DNA of 64,000 bases from Bryum argenteum (taxonomy: Eukaryota > Streptophyta > Bryopsida > Bryales > Bryaceae): assembly GCA_037043015.1 (NCBI GenBank), contig CM073321.1, positions 11,044,001 to 11,108,000 on the forward strand, in the 5' to 3' direction. The notes under the pieces are model-generated. The model was given only the letters and a program-made list of their open reading frames with translations. It was not told where the DNA came from and searched no databases. The translations under genes were made by a program, and so were the position numbers. Below, one piece after another: positions 33,077 to 44,654 of the stretch (positions within the stretch are counted from its first letter, which is position 1; each line of letters starts with the position of its first letter).

Positions 33077-34829
33077 CTAACCTACAGCACGACAAGTGAA
33101 AATTGCGGACGATATTAAAACAAGATTGTTACCTTGTGAAATGTTGAAGCATGCAAATGACTGCTCGGAGTGATTGAGGACCGGACCACTACACTGACGC
33201 ACAGCACAAGGTAGTCGGTGGGAGTTCTGGTGGCAAGCGGACGGAATAAGGTACTCATAGGCGCAACCTGATAGAGAAGTGACAATGATTAGCACCAAGT
33301 GGTGAGAAGAATGACGCGGATGCAGTCCAGACGCAAGTGATATAATAAAAAGACTTCATTTTATTGAATGATGTGACTACATTGTACTATCAACAAAACG
33401 TAGCACACCATCCAATAATTCGAAGACTAACTCGCAGGACCTACTCGCCGTTTTCAATGCCGGACTCCTGTAAAACAAGGAGCGTCGGCTTTAAGATTCC
33501 TACAAAGATCAAATAGCATACAAGCCGAGCAATAGTATGAGCAAATGCTCATCAACCAGTTAACCACGCAAACATGCACAGAAATTCAGCTCGCCCCGAG
33601 CTAAACAAACTTTCCCTTAGTTGAGTAAGAACCTCACTGTGGGATTAGTCGCAGGTATTGAGTCAGGTTCGTCGTTGGCAGAGGCAAGGGAGATTTGGAC
33701 ACTATGAACTGCTCTCTCTACATCTTCTTGCAACTCTTGAATACCCTCAGAAGCCTCATGCGTGGACGCCGCACCAATCGAGACGGAGGTCACCAAGAGC
33801 GAGGATGCGACGTCACGAACATCTTCATCCCCTGGCCCGTGATCGCTGACTTCGTAGTCAACATTGTCATTTTGGTAGTCCGGCGCCTCGAGCGGATGAA
33901 CGCCAGCGTCGATAGCAGCTTCCGGAAGAGATGCTTCACCACATATCTCCTCGATAACGATGTTCGGTAGTACGGGAGTCTGCGCAGGAAGAATGGCGGC
34001 AGCAACTGAAGGAATCAGAGATGCTGAACCTTTGGATGGAGTTTCGGAAGTGGAAGTCAAAGGCTCACAGATAGCCAAAGGAGGCTAATTCCTAGGGTTG
34101 AGGAGGCAAGGGGAATAGCCATCTATGCCATCTGTGCCATCAACGTCCTCATCTCGCTCAAATCGCCAAGAACTCTGGATTGTGAACTCTCCAAACCCAA
34201 TAACTTGGATTGGACGGCCAGTTGATCTGCCCACCGTTACTCCTCCAACCTAGCAAGATCTGCAAGCGTTTGGGCCTCGCGTCTTGAATTTACAGCTTCC
34301 TCTTGAGCTTGTTTGGCGGCCTTTCTCTCCTCCTTTTCCTTCTCACGCTGTGCTCGCTTGGCATCCTTTGAGAGTAGAAGGGGAATGTTCGTCTCAATTT
34401 TCACTCGCGGTTGTGAAGGTTCCCCCTCCTCGGCTCCTCCTGCGGACCTAGATCCAAACTTATGAGGGGATCAGCAGCACTCTCCGCAGGCGTGGGGGAA
34501 TCTGGCTCACCCGAAAAATCGAAAAATGTAATCTCCACCTTCTCGTTGGGGTCGTCCGCGTGAGTATTCCAAACACCCTTCTTCAACAAAGGAAGGTATC
34601 GTCCCCTTACTGGGGCAGGAACAGGTAAGGGATGCACCAAAGGCGGCGGAGGCGGTGATGACTCCATTGCAACTGGCAGAGGCGGCGATGACTCCCTTCT
34701 AAGTGCGGGAGGCGGCGATGACTCCCTTCTAAGTGCGGGAGGCGGCGATAATACCCTTGCAACTGCTGCTGCCGGCGATGGGGCCAACATAGGAGCCGGA
34801 GAGGAGACGACATCATCACCCAAATTCAT
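33077..34829 (-). pseudogene. H1 gene: proline-rich, coiled-coil and acidic segments
   Basis: Three consecutive coding-like blocks on the minus strand. From 34829 to about 34401 lies a Pro/Ser-rich stretch with 30-bp internal repeats (ESSPPPALRR-like). From about 34410 to 34130 comes a charged coiled coil (KDAKRAQREKEKEERKAAK) with a TAA and a TAG in frame. The segment 34078-33617 is acidic and disordered (VDYEVSDHGPGDEDV). The stretch 33298-33077 has one open frame of unclear status and probably holds the intron before the FCP1-like exon. Gene continuity is inferred from strand, order and spacing. No domain recognised. Confidence 0.45.
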
Positions 34830-35266
34830 GGGCGAGGGATCAATAGTGTCATCCTCTTCAAAACCTTCACAACCCTCCTCGGCGTTCCCCTCATCAGAAC
34901 TATCCGAGGTAGCCGCATGTCTGGGTGTCCTATCTTGTCCGAGAACGACAGCTGCAATTCTAGCCTCCTCGATCAGCTGCGATTCTAGCCTCCTCGATCA
35001 GCTGCAATTCTAGCCTCCTCGATCAGCTCCTTCACGGAAGTTGCACTTTGAGGCGAGTAGTTCATCCTAGTCCCATGTCTCAGAGGCCTCATCAATCATA
35101 GGCATGATGATGATGGTCTCCCTTGAGTTCAAATCGATTGCATTTGTCAAAGTATTCTTGCAAGCTTCCAGACGATATACCGCGCATCAGCATTCACGAG
35201 GAGATCGATTGACACGTTGACTGGAGGAGAGTCCTTCCCAAAAACGTAACAAGGCTCGCACTTCTC
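34830..35266 (-). other. H1 unit, low-complexity segment without clear frame
   Basis: Contains a short tandem duplication (units with GATCAGCTGCGATTCTAGCC, about 34970-35030, two to three copies). No frame stays open across it, but by position it lies inside the H1 coding unit. Confidence 0.35.
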
Positions 35267-36274
35267 TCAGAAATCCTTCAGGGTCTTACTTGCTGCTTCG
35301 TAATTGATATCCTTCTTGGTTGTGGCGTGCTTAATAGAAGGTTTTAAGTAAGTAAGAGTATTGCCCCCCAAATTACTCTTGGATCTCTTGCCCTTCTTCA
35401 CAAGACATAGGTTCGAGTTGCGGCGTTTCCTCGAAGACGAAGGAGTTGCCTCAATGGAGGCCATACCCGATCGAGTTGTTCCTGACCCGCTACTCTCTTC
35501 AAACGCAACCACAAGTGCCGTCCGTGCAGGTGCTTTACTTTTGGCCTTGTTTAACTCGTGATTATTCAAGGCACTCCAGATATTCATGCAATACAACTGG
35601 TAGGTCTGAACGAATTTCTTGGGAGAGCTTAGATTCAGTAGCCCTGTAACAATGTGGTCTACGAGCTCCGCCTCTGTCTCCTCGTCCATGTAAGCCCTCA
35701 TAGTTTCGTGCGAGTATCGCACTTCGTTCGCAGGAAAGACGATAGTGAACACGAACCCAGGGACGTAGGTCACCTGAAGCATGATCAAGAGGTGCGACTC
35801 CTCATAGTTGACAGTTTATAAATGTGTCATTGCAGATGGGGAGATGCGCGGGATTAGTTCCAGACTGTTGGAAAAGGTGGAAAGTTCCTTTCTCCTTCGA
35901 GTATAAGAACCACGATAAAATCAAATGCGGCTTCGGAGCCCACAACATTCTATATTGCTTGACATCCTCGGCAACAGAAGCAAGGACGTGCGAGGGCTCT
36001 ACGTCTGGGGGCTCGAGGTATCCTTCAATAGTACTTGTGTCGAACGGCACCTGAGATAAACAGATGAGACGAGAATTACCTTCAACCGAGCTAAATTCTT
36101 AGCCAGGCATGTATCGGATACAATTTAAAAATTAGAAACAAACTACTAGAGTTTTCAAGAAGTAAATATACCTCATGATTACGAGGTTCATCTTGACTCG
36201 CAGATCCGAGGTCTCCCACTGCGTTAGCGGGAACGATTCTAGCAATCCTCGTAGCGCGAGCCATGTCTGCAATT
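35267..36274 (-). pseudogene. H1 gene: 5' exons, unknown globular domain
   Basis: A start codon at 36274-36272 opens a first exon of 34 codons (MARATRIARIVPANAV...). It ends at donor GAG/GTATATTT (36172/36171). The acceptor TATCTCAG ends at 36050, and exon 2 starts at 36049 in phase. It encodes a mixed alpha/beta-looking domain (EGYLEPPDVEPSHVLASVAE, LILSWFLYSKEKGTFHLF). A frameshift near 35808 is needed to continue into YEESHLLIMLQVTYVPGF and a basic, Ser-rich end with SSSRKRRNSN and KKGKRSK, nuclear-signal-like. I do not recognise the family. Upstream sequence is shared with the H2 unit. Confidence 0.5.
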
Positions 36275-36349
36275 CAGTGCAAAAATTGTAAGTGCCTACG
36301 GTGCCTTAAGAATGCACATCCGCTACGTAGCTCATATTGTCACGAAGCA

Positions 36350-36435
36350 GCCGTGCATTCAGCTCGAGTCGAGCTAAATCCCTACATAGGTTTTGACACT
36401 ACAGTGGACTTAGCTCGAATCAAGCTAATTGCCCA
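36350..36435. repeat. AGCTCGAGTCGAGCT palindromes upstream of H1
   Basis: Two copies: one exact (CAGCTCGAGTCGAGCTAAATC) at about 36359-36380 and one diverged (TAGCTCGAATCAAGCTAATT) near 36413-36432. They match the array upstream of H2 (44655-45435). Confidence 0.75.
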
Positions 36436-36477
36436 AGCGTAATGCTGGACTACAAGCTTCAGTTTGTAACTAGAGAT

Positions 36478-36710
36478 TGTGCGTTTAGCAGGCAGCCACC
36501 TAAATTTTGTACGTCTAGCACGCTAGGACCTCAATATTGTGCGTCTAGCACGTAGGGACCTAAATACTGTGCATGTAGCAGGCAGCCACATAAATACTGT
36601 GCGTTTAGGAGGCAGCCACCTAAATACTATGCGTTTAGGAGGCAGCCACCTAATTATTGTGCGTTTAGGTGGCAGCCACCTAAATACTGTGCGTTTAGCT
36701 TGTCAAAATG
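36478..36710. repeat. 30-bp tandem repeat with internal hairpin
   Basis: About seven to eight copies of a 30-bp unit with core TGCGTTTAGGAGGCAGCCAC. The best copy contains TAGGTGGCAGCCACCTA, a perfect 7-bp stem with a 3-base loop. It lies directly upstream (on the minus strand) of the H1 5' region. Confidence 0.85.
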
Positions 36711-37250
36711 AAATGACCTGTTTTTGCGACCTAAATGCACACTGTAAACCTAGTTACAGAAAATGCACACTGTAAACCTATTATCGCGCAAAGGAGGTCG
36801 CACAATTCAAATTCAATTCCAGCAAATGCGTTAACAAATGCGTACCTAAAGCGTGTGTTTGCAAGTGATCTCAAAACGAAACCCTACGCCGCAATCGATC
36901 AACAGCCAAAAACCCCAATCAAGAGAGCGAGCTAAAATACAAAAGTGAAAGCTTGTGCGAAGAGAAGCGAGCAAATGCAGGAGCCAAGGTAAGCAGAGAA
37001 AGCGGCGAGACAACGGCGGAATAGTAGGTGCAACGCGGGACAGCGGCGGAGTAGCAGGTGCGGGCGGAACAAGTGCGCTGCGAGGCGGAACATGTGCGCT
37101 GCGGAACGAAGAAGGAGCTGCGGAGCGGAGCAGCAGGTGGAGAGAGCAGATGTTGCAGTCCGCAGCCTTTGCGCGGGAGCTGCCTCACGCTGCCCGGCGA
37201 TAAAAGACGGCGCCCCAAGGTGCTCCAATGTGCCCTAGGGTGAAATTATG
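36711..37250 (-). promoter_or_regulatory. H1 5' region, mirrored in H2
   Basis: The minus strand of 36716-36810 (TTTGCGCGATAATAGG..., GTGTGCATTTAGGTCGCAAA, ACAGG) matches the + strand of 44550-44645. A GC-rich, CpG-rich stretch (36950-37220) occupies the same relative place as 44028-44350. The Ala/Arg/Cys-rich open frames here look like untranslated leader or promoter read by chance. Taken as the shared 5' end of a repeated unit. Confidence 0.55.
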
Positions 37251-38250
37251 CTGCCTAGGGTGCCCGAAGAACCCAGGGTGCCCATTGCGTACGATAGCTT
37301 TGCCCAAAGTGCTCGGCAAGCCCACGTATTCGAATGTTTTGTTTTAAAATTGTGCTAAATTTTGGTAAATTCAAATGTGAGCAATAAGAAAGAAGAAGCA
37401 ATAAAATGGTATTGAAAAAGATTGATAGAACCTATATATGGTTCATATATATATACCGTAGTTAGGGCAGTAATTTTAGATACTTTTACTTTAGACTTTT
37501 ACTTAACTTGAACCAACCAGAATATAAGATCTGCTAGAAGGTTCTAAAAGATTCCGAGGTCGCTCATCAAAACAAATTCTAAACACTCCAACACATAGAT
37601 TCTATTTCGTATGATTCTTTTAGCTACCCCGAGTGTTGGAATCTCCTCAGCACCACTCTTCTGCACTATTTTCGTCTTCTTTAACTCCTAAGTGCTTAGA
37701 TAACCATTTTAAGGTCGTTCCTGTATTTGAAAGAGATCTACCTGAATAAAAAAAGATATTTTATTTTATTTTTTTGTACCATCTATAAGTTTGGTAAGTT
37801 CGAAACTACATTCAATTTACAGTGCCTTATTTGGTTTGATAGATTCTTCACAATTAGCCTTCAAATACAAATAGACCAAAGTTTTCTTAATATAAGAAAT
37901 TTTCTATTTTCGAAAAATAATAAGATTCTTCATAGGTTACTTGTGCCCCCCCCTGTCCAATTAATCATATAATATGTGATCTTAGCCAATCATAACAATT
38001 TCCAATTACTAATTAGAGAAATTACATTTTAGATTGATTTCCAAAGTTATACTCTCTTTATTAAATTATTAAACTAATCCTACTTATTTCAGGAAATTTA
38101 AGCGTATAAATCTAATTTTGGATTTAAGATATTAATACTGTCTTTGAAGCACTACATCATGAGGGTTAACGTATCCCTATTTTATAAAACATTTAAGTTT
38201 TTATTCAAACCCCTCGTGCATTCTAACTTTGGTATTGGGTTATGTTAAGC
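37251..38250. other. AT-rich non-coding stretch
   Basis: No gene seen. Very AT-rich, with only short open frames, one of them (37727-37972) full of Phe, Ile and Leu from base composition. Confidence 0.55.
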
Positions 38251-38695
38251 GGAATTATTTAACATAAGTACTTGATACATTATATCTAGTATTCTGAGTA
38301 TGGTATTCAAGAGTTTTAATTTTAAATGAAATACTCTAAGTTTAGTATCCTAAGATACAAATTCAGATATTGATATCGAAGATACAAATTGAGTTATTTT
38401 AAACAACATACTATATCATAAGTATTTAGTAAATTAGGTCCAATATTCTAAGTATGGTATTCATGAATTTTAAAATTATTTGGTGTTCTAAAATTAGGAT
38501 TAAGATAATGAAACATAATAATCTAAGATAATAATTGACTTACTTTAAGCAAAATACTCTAACATAAGTGTTTTGTAAATTAAATTTAATATTCTAAGTA
38601 TAATATTTCAGATTTCAATAATTAGTTAGTATTTTATAATTAAGATTGAGATGTTTAAAGCAAACTATACCAAGATAATAATTGAGTGATTTGAA
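38250..38695. repeat. AT-rich tandem repeat, about 150-bp period
   Basis: Three diverged copies of a unit with core TATTCTAAGTATGGTATTCA, preceded by CATAAGT(A/G)TTT-like sequence, near 38266, 38419 and 38565. Spacings are about 150 bp. Confidence 0.65.
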
Positions 38696-38699
38696 GTGT

Positions 38700-41055
38700 A
38701 GTAATCTAAAATGAGAACTTAGAAACTTGATTCTAGTGTGTAGATAAGCTAATAAGGACCACATACAAATGTTGGAACCATCACAAAATTTTTAAAGAAA
38801 TCGGAGCTATTTTTCACGAATTAGTTTAAAATAGTCAAAGTGAACAAAACTCTAGAAAATAGAAGGAAAATAGTAAAAAAAGGAGGAAAAAAAATTTTTA
38901 ATCTTAGAATAGCTAAACATTACGTTATAAACATGATGGAGCAATAAAAAAAATCATACGAGTAACGCTTCTATATGCAGGATAATATGATTTTAATACT
39001 ATGAAAAGCTAATTTTAACCCTATGAAAATGATGGAATCAAAAAAAATAAATCATAGGAGGATTGCATCTATTTGTCATAATGTAGGTGCAACCACCAGA
39101 ACTTTGAGTAATAACGAGATAAAGAATGAAAGGGTAAAAGAGGTGATAGTAACACTTGAATTAACTACTAGGGACCCTATGAATGTGATGGAAGTGTTAA
39201 GGAAATCATAGGAGAATGGGAACTATGTGCTTGAGCTTACATGGGAATATTTAAATCGAGAGGGCTTGAAGTAAGGAAGTGTATGCAAATATATAAACAA
39301 GAAGAGAGTAAAAGGAGTCTTGACAATTTTCCTAAGTAATTCATATCATATAAAAAATATGGTAAAAATCTTAAGGCCGCGGGAAGAACGGAAGTATTTT
39401 TCTCGAATTACCTAAATTTAATTAGACATTTTCAAATTGGAGGTGACTGTGTATAGATGTATAAGATGGAAAAGAGAGAAAATTGGTTTTAGTGTTTAGA
39501 TATCTAATAAGGACCATATAAAAATGTCAGATCCATTAAAAAAATTTAAGAAAAATCGGAGCTATTTTTCCCGAATTACTATAAAATGGTCGAAGTGACG
39601 AGAACTTTGAAAAATAGAGGGAAAATAGTAAAGAGGGGAGGAAAATAATTTTAAATCTTGGACTAGCTAATAAGTACCTTATGATTATGATGCAACAATA
39701 CAAAAAAACTCATACGAGTGAAGGATTCATATGGTGGATTTTGGTTCAAGTATTTGGAACCACCACAAATTTGAAAAATAAAGATAAATTAGATAGATGT
39801 GAGGATAATATGATTTTAACACTTGGACTAACTAATAATGGCCCTATTAAACTGACGGAATCATAATAAAAACCATAGGGGAATCGCATCAATATGTCAT
39901 AATTTAGGTGCACCCACCAGAACTTTGTATAGTAATGGAATAGAGTATAAAAGAGGTGATGAGGAGATTTTAACATATGAAGTAGCTAATAAGGACCCTG
40001 TGAATGTGATGGAAGTGCTAAAAAAATCATAAGAGAATAGGATCTATGTGCTTGAGTTGACATGGGGATATTTAAACCGGCAGGATTTGAAGCAAGGGGG
40101 TGAATGCAAATATATAAGCAAAAAGGGGAGTGAAATGGGTCTTCATAGTTTTCTTACGTGACTCACGTAGTATAAAAAATATGGTAAAAATCTTAGAGCC
40201 ACGGGAGGAACGGAAATACTTTTCCCAAATTACCTAAAGCTAATTAGACATGCTCAAATTGAAGGTGCGTGTAGATATATAAGGTAATGCATGAAAGAAG
40301 GTAGTTTTAGCGTTTAAATAAGCAAATTAGGACCCTCTAAAATTTTTAGAACCATCAAAAAAATTATACAAAAATCGGAGCTATTTTTCCCGAATCACTT
40401 TAGAATGGTCAAAGTGAGCAGAACTTTGAAAAATAGAGGTAAAATAGTAAAGTGGGGCCGAAAAATGATTTTAAATCTTGGAGAAGGTAATAATTGCCTT
40501 ATGAACATGATGGAGCAATAAAAAAAATCAAAGGAGTAAAAAATCCATATGATGGATTTTGGTTGCAAGTATTCGGAACCATCAAAACTTTGAAAAATAG
40601 AGAAAAAATAGATAAAGGAGGAAATAATATGATTTTAATACTTGGACTTGCTAGTTATGACCCTATGAAAATGATGGAATTATAAAAAAAACCATAGGGA
40701 AATTGCATCGATATGTCATAATTTAGGTGTACCCACTAGAACTTCGAATGATATGGGAAAAGATAATAAAAGGGTAGAGGAGGTGATACTAACACTTGAA
40801 TATGCTAATAAGGACCCTATAAATGTGATGGAAGTGTTTATAAAACCATAGGAGGAAGGAAAATATGTGCTTGAGTTTATATGGGAATATTTGAATCGAC
40901 AGGGTTTGAAGTAAGGGGGCGTATGCAAATATATAAGCAAAAAGGGAGTGAAAGGGGTCTTAAGAATTTTCCTTGGTGATTCATATAGTATAAAAAATAT
41001 GGTAAGAATCTGAGGATCACAGGAAGAACGGAAGTATTTTTCCCAAATTACCTAC
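38700..41055. repeat. ~0.8-kb satellite array, left part
   Basis: Three units are recognisable by the landmark AATCGGAGCTATTTTTC near 38799, 39551 and 40373, so the period is about 750-820 bp. Within each unit a shorter theme, GCTAATAAGGACCCTATGAA plus (A/T)GTGATGGAA, recurs several times. This suggests a higher-order repeat built from sub-units. No coding potential. Confidence 0.8.
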
Positions 41056-42867
41056 ACATTCAAAGTAACCTTCAATACACTAGAACGTACGATATAGGGT
41101 ATAACCTCGTGAACTTCGATCGCGTAAGGACCCATGTTGTATTACCTTGTTAAACAATGTAAGGCCTAGCTTCCTCACAAGTACCTAGGATTCATAATGC
41201 CGCATGCACACTTTCACACAAACAAAGAACAGGTCATTGTTCAGCTTTAAATATCGCCCAGTGCTTCCGGGAGTGCGAGAACAGAGGAGCAATTCAATTC
41301 AGCTCAATTCCTAAAGCTATGATCATCTGAACACTTGCAAAGTATTGCACTCGACATTTAACATCGTTTCAATTGTTATTACTTCTGCTACAATCGTGGA
41401 AAATAGCAAGTGAGTAACAGATGCATCACCTCCGAGAACATGAGTAGATAAAACAATCATGCCATTCTTAACGTAGTCAAAGAAAGTACAGGACCATCAT
41501 GCTCCGTCGCAGAAATACATGTAGATACATGTGCGTTCAGATATGCAACGACATAAAAATCCTCAAAAAGTGACTAGAGTCGTTTGAATTATGCTACTAG
41601 AGCATGTTAGTGAAAAAACTACAAGATTTGAGCCATCCCTGCTTGCTATCCCCTAATTCTTACTTGCAAAATGCACTTAATTTTCATATCAATGACTTTA
41701 GACAAATTCTGTATGCAAGAAACCTCTCTGCTTGATTGTAGCCTGATACAAGGCGTTCTTTGCATCCGATCGGTTGGTCTCGAGCACGCCCGCAACTTTG
41801 TTAATCTAGCAATTCAAGGAAACATCTCATGTGTGAGCCAATATTTAACCTTCTAAACTTCAAAAGTACATAACATATATTTATTCATAGGCCTCACGAA
41901 GCTTGCAGCATCAAGATGACAGAAATATGCGCAACATTGCATGTAGCAGATGTGTAATACCACTGATGTCAGACCTCTCACTCATTCATTTCTGTGATAT
42001 TGTACCATTACGGTGATAAGTTACATACCGACATGATTTTCTTTTCATGCTACATCCTAATTATACTGCAAGTAGAGACGTCGTTGAGATGGCTATGTTA
42101 AATTTACTCGAAGAACTTGCATATGTTATAATGGTCAAACCGGAATCGAAAGGACCCAACAAAACCTTAAATCACCCAAAACTACTCGGAAAACAAGGTG
42201 ACTGAACAGCTTACGCTTGACACTTGGGTTCAGGTAGTGCGTTCATCGGAGCTCTCGAACAGTGAAGGATGATGCAGCAACAAGTGTGAAGACAAGCACT
42301 TGCCCTGCTCGCAAACCATTTTCCCTCACCAAGTTGCCCTACCTAAGCGACAAGCCAGACATGATTCGCGCGGCGCTGCCAAATCCTATCATATCCAGTT
42401 AAGGAACTTACGAAACAAGGACCACATGTGTTTCCCACAACATCCACTACATTGCGCAATTCCAATCGCTAAACAAAACTAGGTTGATGAACTCCTTCTT
42501 TCATACTCCAACTGTTATCAGTCTTTTCCACATTCACTGGCCCCTTTTACATTTGGATCAGCCTATTTTCCACATATGTTAGCCTCAGTACCATATTGTT
42601 CAGCCTGTTTTCTACGTTGAGGTTCTTTTCTAAGTCATCGCGCTTCCTTTTCACGGACCCGCTGGATTGTAGTTTCTCAAATACTTCTCCAGTTTTCTTC
42701 TTCTTCGAGGCTCTCTCTCTAGATTGTTTTGGAGAAGCGGTGTACTTAACAATGCCTCGGAAGATGTGGACTTCAAATACAGACTCTCCTATTAACTTGA
42801 AGACCAACGAGTCGCCTACCGAGAGTTCATTTCGAATTGCTAAGTCTTTTTGGAGAAAAAAGCGAGT
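41056..42867. other. unique segment interrupting the satellite
   Basis: The satellite stops near 41055 and resumes near 42868 at an earlier point of the unit, so this 1.8 kb is foreign to the array. No terminal repeats or target duplication were seen. Apart from the B3-domain fragment on the minus strand at its right end, no coding region is evident. By orientation 41056-42540 would be its 3' flank. Confidence 0.55.
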
Positions 42868-42880
42868 AAAAGGGGTGATG
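42547..42880 (-). pseudogene. B3 DNA-binding domain fragment
   Basis: The minus-strand frame reads RFFLQKDLAIRNELSVGDSL, then VFKLIGESVFEVHIFRG. This is the typical end of a plant B3 domain: Asn/Leu, GD, hydrophobic-Phe, then F.VHIFR. A basic linker (ASKKKK, SVKRKRDDLEK) and a short Leu/Asn heptad-like tail (ENRLNNMVLRLTYVENRL) lead to a stop. The N-terminal half of the B3 domain is missing: upstream the frame runs into satellite DNA. Only a 3' gene fragment was captured or left. Confidence 0.65.
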
Positions 42881-44027
42881 ATAATTTTCCTAGGTGATTC
42901 ATAAAGCATAAAAAATAGGGTAAGAATCTTAGGGCCACGGAAGAACGGAAGTATTATTCTCGAATTACCTAAATTTAATTAGACATGTTCAAATTGAAAA
43001 TGCATGCAGATTTATGAGATAAAGCATAGACAAAGGTGGTTTTAGCATTTGGATAAGCTAATTAGGACCCTACAAGAATGTTGGAACCATCAAAAGAATT
43101 TTAAGAAAAATCGGAGCTATTTTTCCCGAATTAGTTTAGAATAGTGGAGGTGATCAGAACTTTGAAAAATAGAGGGAAAATAGTAAAGAGGGGAGGAAAA
43201 TAATTTTAAATCTTCGATTGGCTAAAAAGTACCCTATATACATGATAGAGTACAAAAAAAATCATACAAAAGACGGATCCATATGGTCGATTTTAGTTGC
43301 AACTATTCGGAACCACCAGAAACTTGAAAAATAGGGAAAGAATAGATAGAGGTGAGGATAATATGATTTTAACACTTGGACTAACTAATAAAGACCCTAT
43401 GAAAATGTTGAAATCATAAAAAAAACCATGGGAGAATAGCATCTATATGTCATGATTTACATGCAACCTCTAGAACTTTGAATAATAAAGACATAAAGAA
43501 ATGAAAGGGTAGAGGAGATGATACCAACACATAAACTTGCTAATTAGAACCCTATGAATGTGATGGAAGTGTTAAGAAAATAATAGGAGAATAGGAACTA
43601 TGTGCTTGAGTTTATATGAGAATATTTGAATTGGTAGGGTTTGAAGTAAGGAGGCGCATGCAAGTATATAAGAAAAAAGGGAGTAAAAGGGGTGCTGATG
43701 ATTTTTCTAGGTGATTCATATAGAGTAAAAAATATGGTAAGATTCTTAGGGCCACCAAAAGAACGGAAGTATTTTCCCCAAATTACCTAAATTAAATTAG
43801 ACATGTTCAAATTGGGGTGGCGTGCAGATTTATGAGATAAAGCATAGATAAAGGTGGTTTTAGCATTTGGATAAGCTAATTAGGACCGTGAATGAGTTTT
43901 GGAACCATCAAAAGAATTTTTAATAAATCTGAGCTATATTTCTTGACATAGTTCAGAATAGTGGAGGTGATCAAAACTTTAAAAAATAGAGGAAAAATAG
44001 TAAGAAGGGAAGGAAATTTTTTTTACG
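42868..44027. repeat. ~0.8-kb satellite array, right part
   Basis: Landmarks AATCGGAGCTATTTTTCCCG near 43110 and a diverged copy near 43925 are about 815 bp apart, the same period as the left part. It ends abruptly at GC-rich DNA at 44028. Confidence 0.8.
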
Positions 44028-44654
44028 AGGGCAGCGGGCATCCCGGGCAGCCCGCCCCCTGTATCCGGAGCAGCAGTCACCAAGAGGCAGCCACGCGCCT
44101 CCGTGCCACCCCGGAGCAGCGCGCGGGGCCCCTAGCCACCCCGCCTGCGCACCAGCCACCCTGCCTGAACTTGCAGGACCTGCAGCGCCGGCAGGTTGCC
44201 GTTGGAGGCTCCGCTCCCTCCCCTATCCCGCCTCCCGCCTCCCACCTCGCCTCACGCCTCCTCCGCAGTTGTTTCCTGCCTCCCGCGCTTCTGCCTCCCC
44301 GCCTCCTTCGCTGCTGTTCCTCGCAGAAACCCGCGCTCCTGCTCGTTCCTGCATTTGCATTGCGTTTGTTCATGAGGAAGCTCCCCCATTTGCTACCACG
44401 TTTGCTATTACATTTGGCATATCAGCTCGTTGTGATTGTGGTTTTTTGCAAGGTTTTCAGCTTGTGTTGCTCGATTGCGAAGTAGGGTTTTATTGTAATC
44501 TCACATTCACATCAGGTACGCCATTTCATTCGTAGTTCAACTTGAATTTTGCGACCTCCTTTGCGCGCTATATTTTTCGAAAGTAGGTTTATAGAGTGCA
44601 TTCAGATCGCATACAGTGTGCATTTAGGTCGCAAAAACAGGTTTCTTCAGTTTT
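44028..44654 (+). promoter_or_regulatory. H2 5' region (GC-rich leader)
   Basis: An abrupt change from AT-rich satellite to a GC- and CpG-rich block (44028-44350) dominated by C-rich words. TTTGCGACCTCCTTTGCGCG... and GTGTGCATTTAGGTCGCAAA follow, shared in mirror image with 36716-36810. The open frames (Pro/Ala/Leu/Ser) look like composition artefacts. It is the left boundary region of the H2 unit. Confidence 0.55.

Noticed and set aside
36478..36710. CRISPR-like regular repeats
   Set aside because: Contiguous 30-bp tandem units without unique spacers, in a eukaryotic context.
36932..37228. Ala/Leu/Cys-rich open frames in the GC-rich block as a secreted or membrane protein
   Set aside because: Composition artefact of a CpG-rich region, open in several frames; same in 44028-44485.
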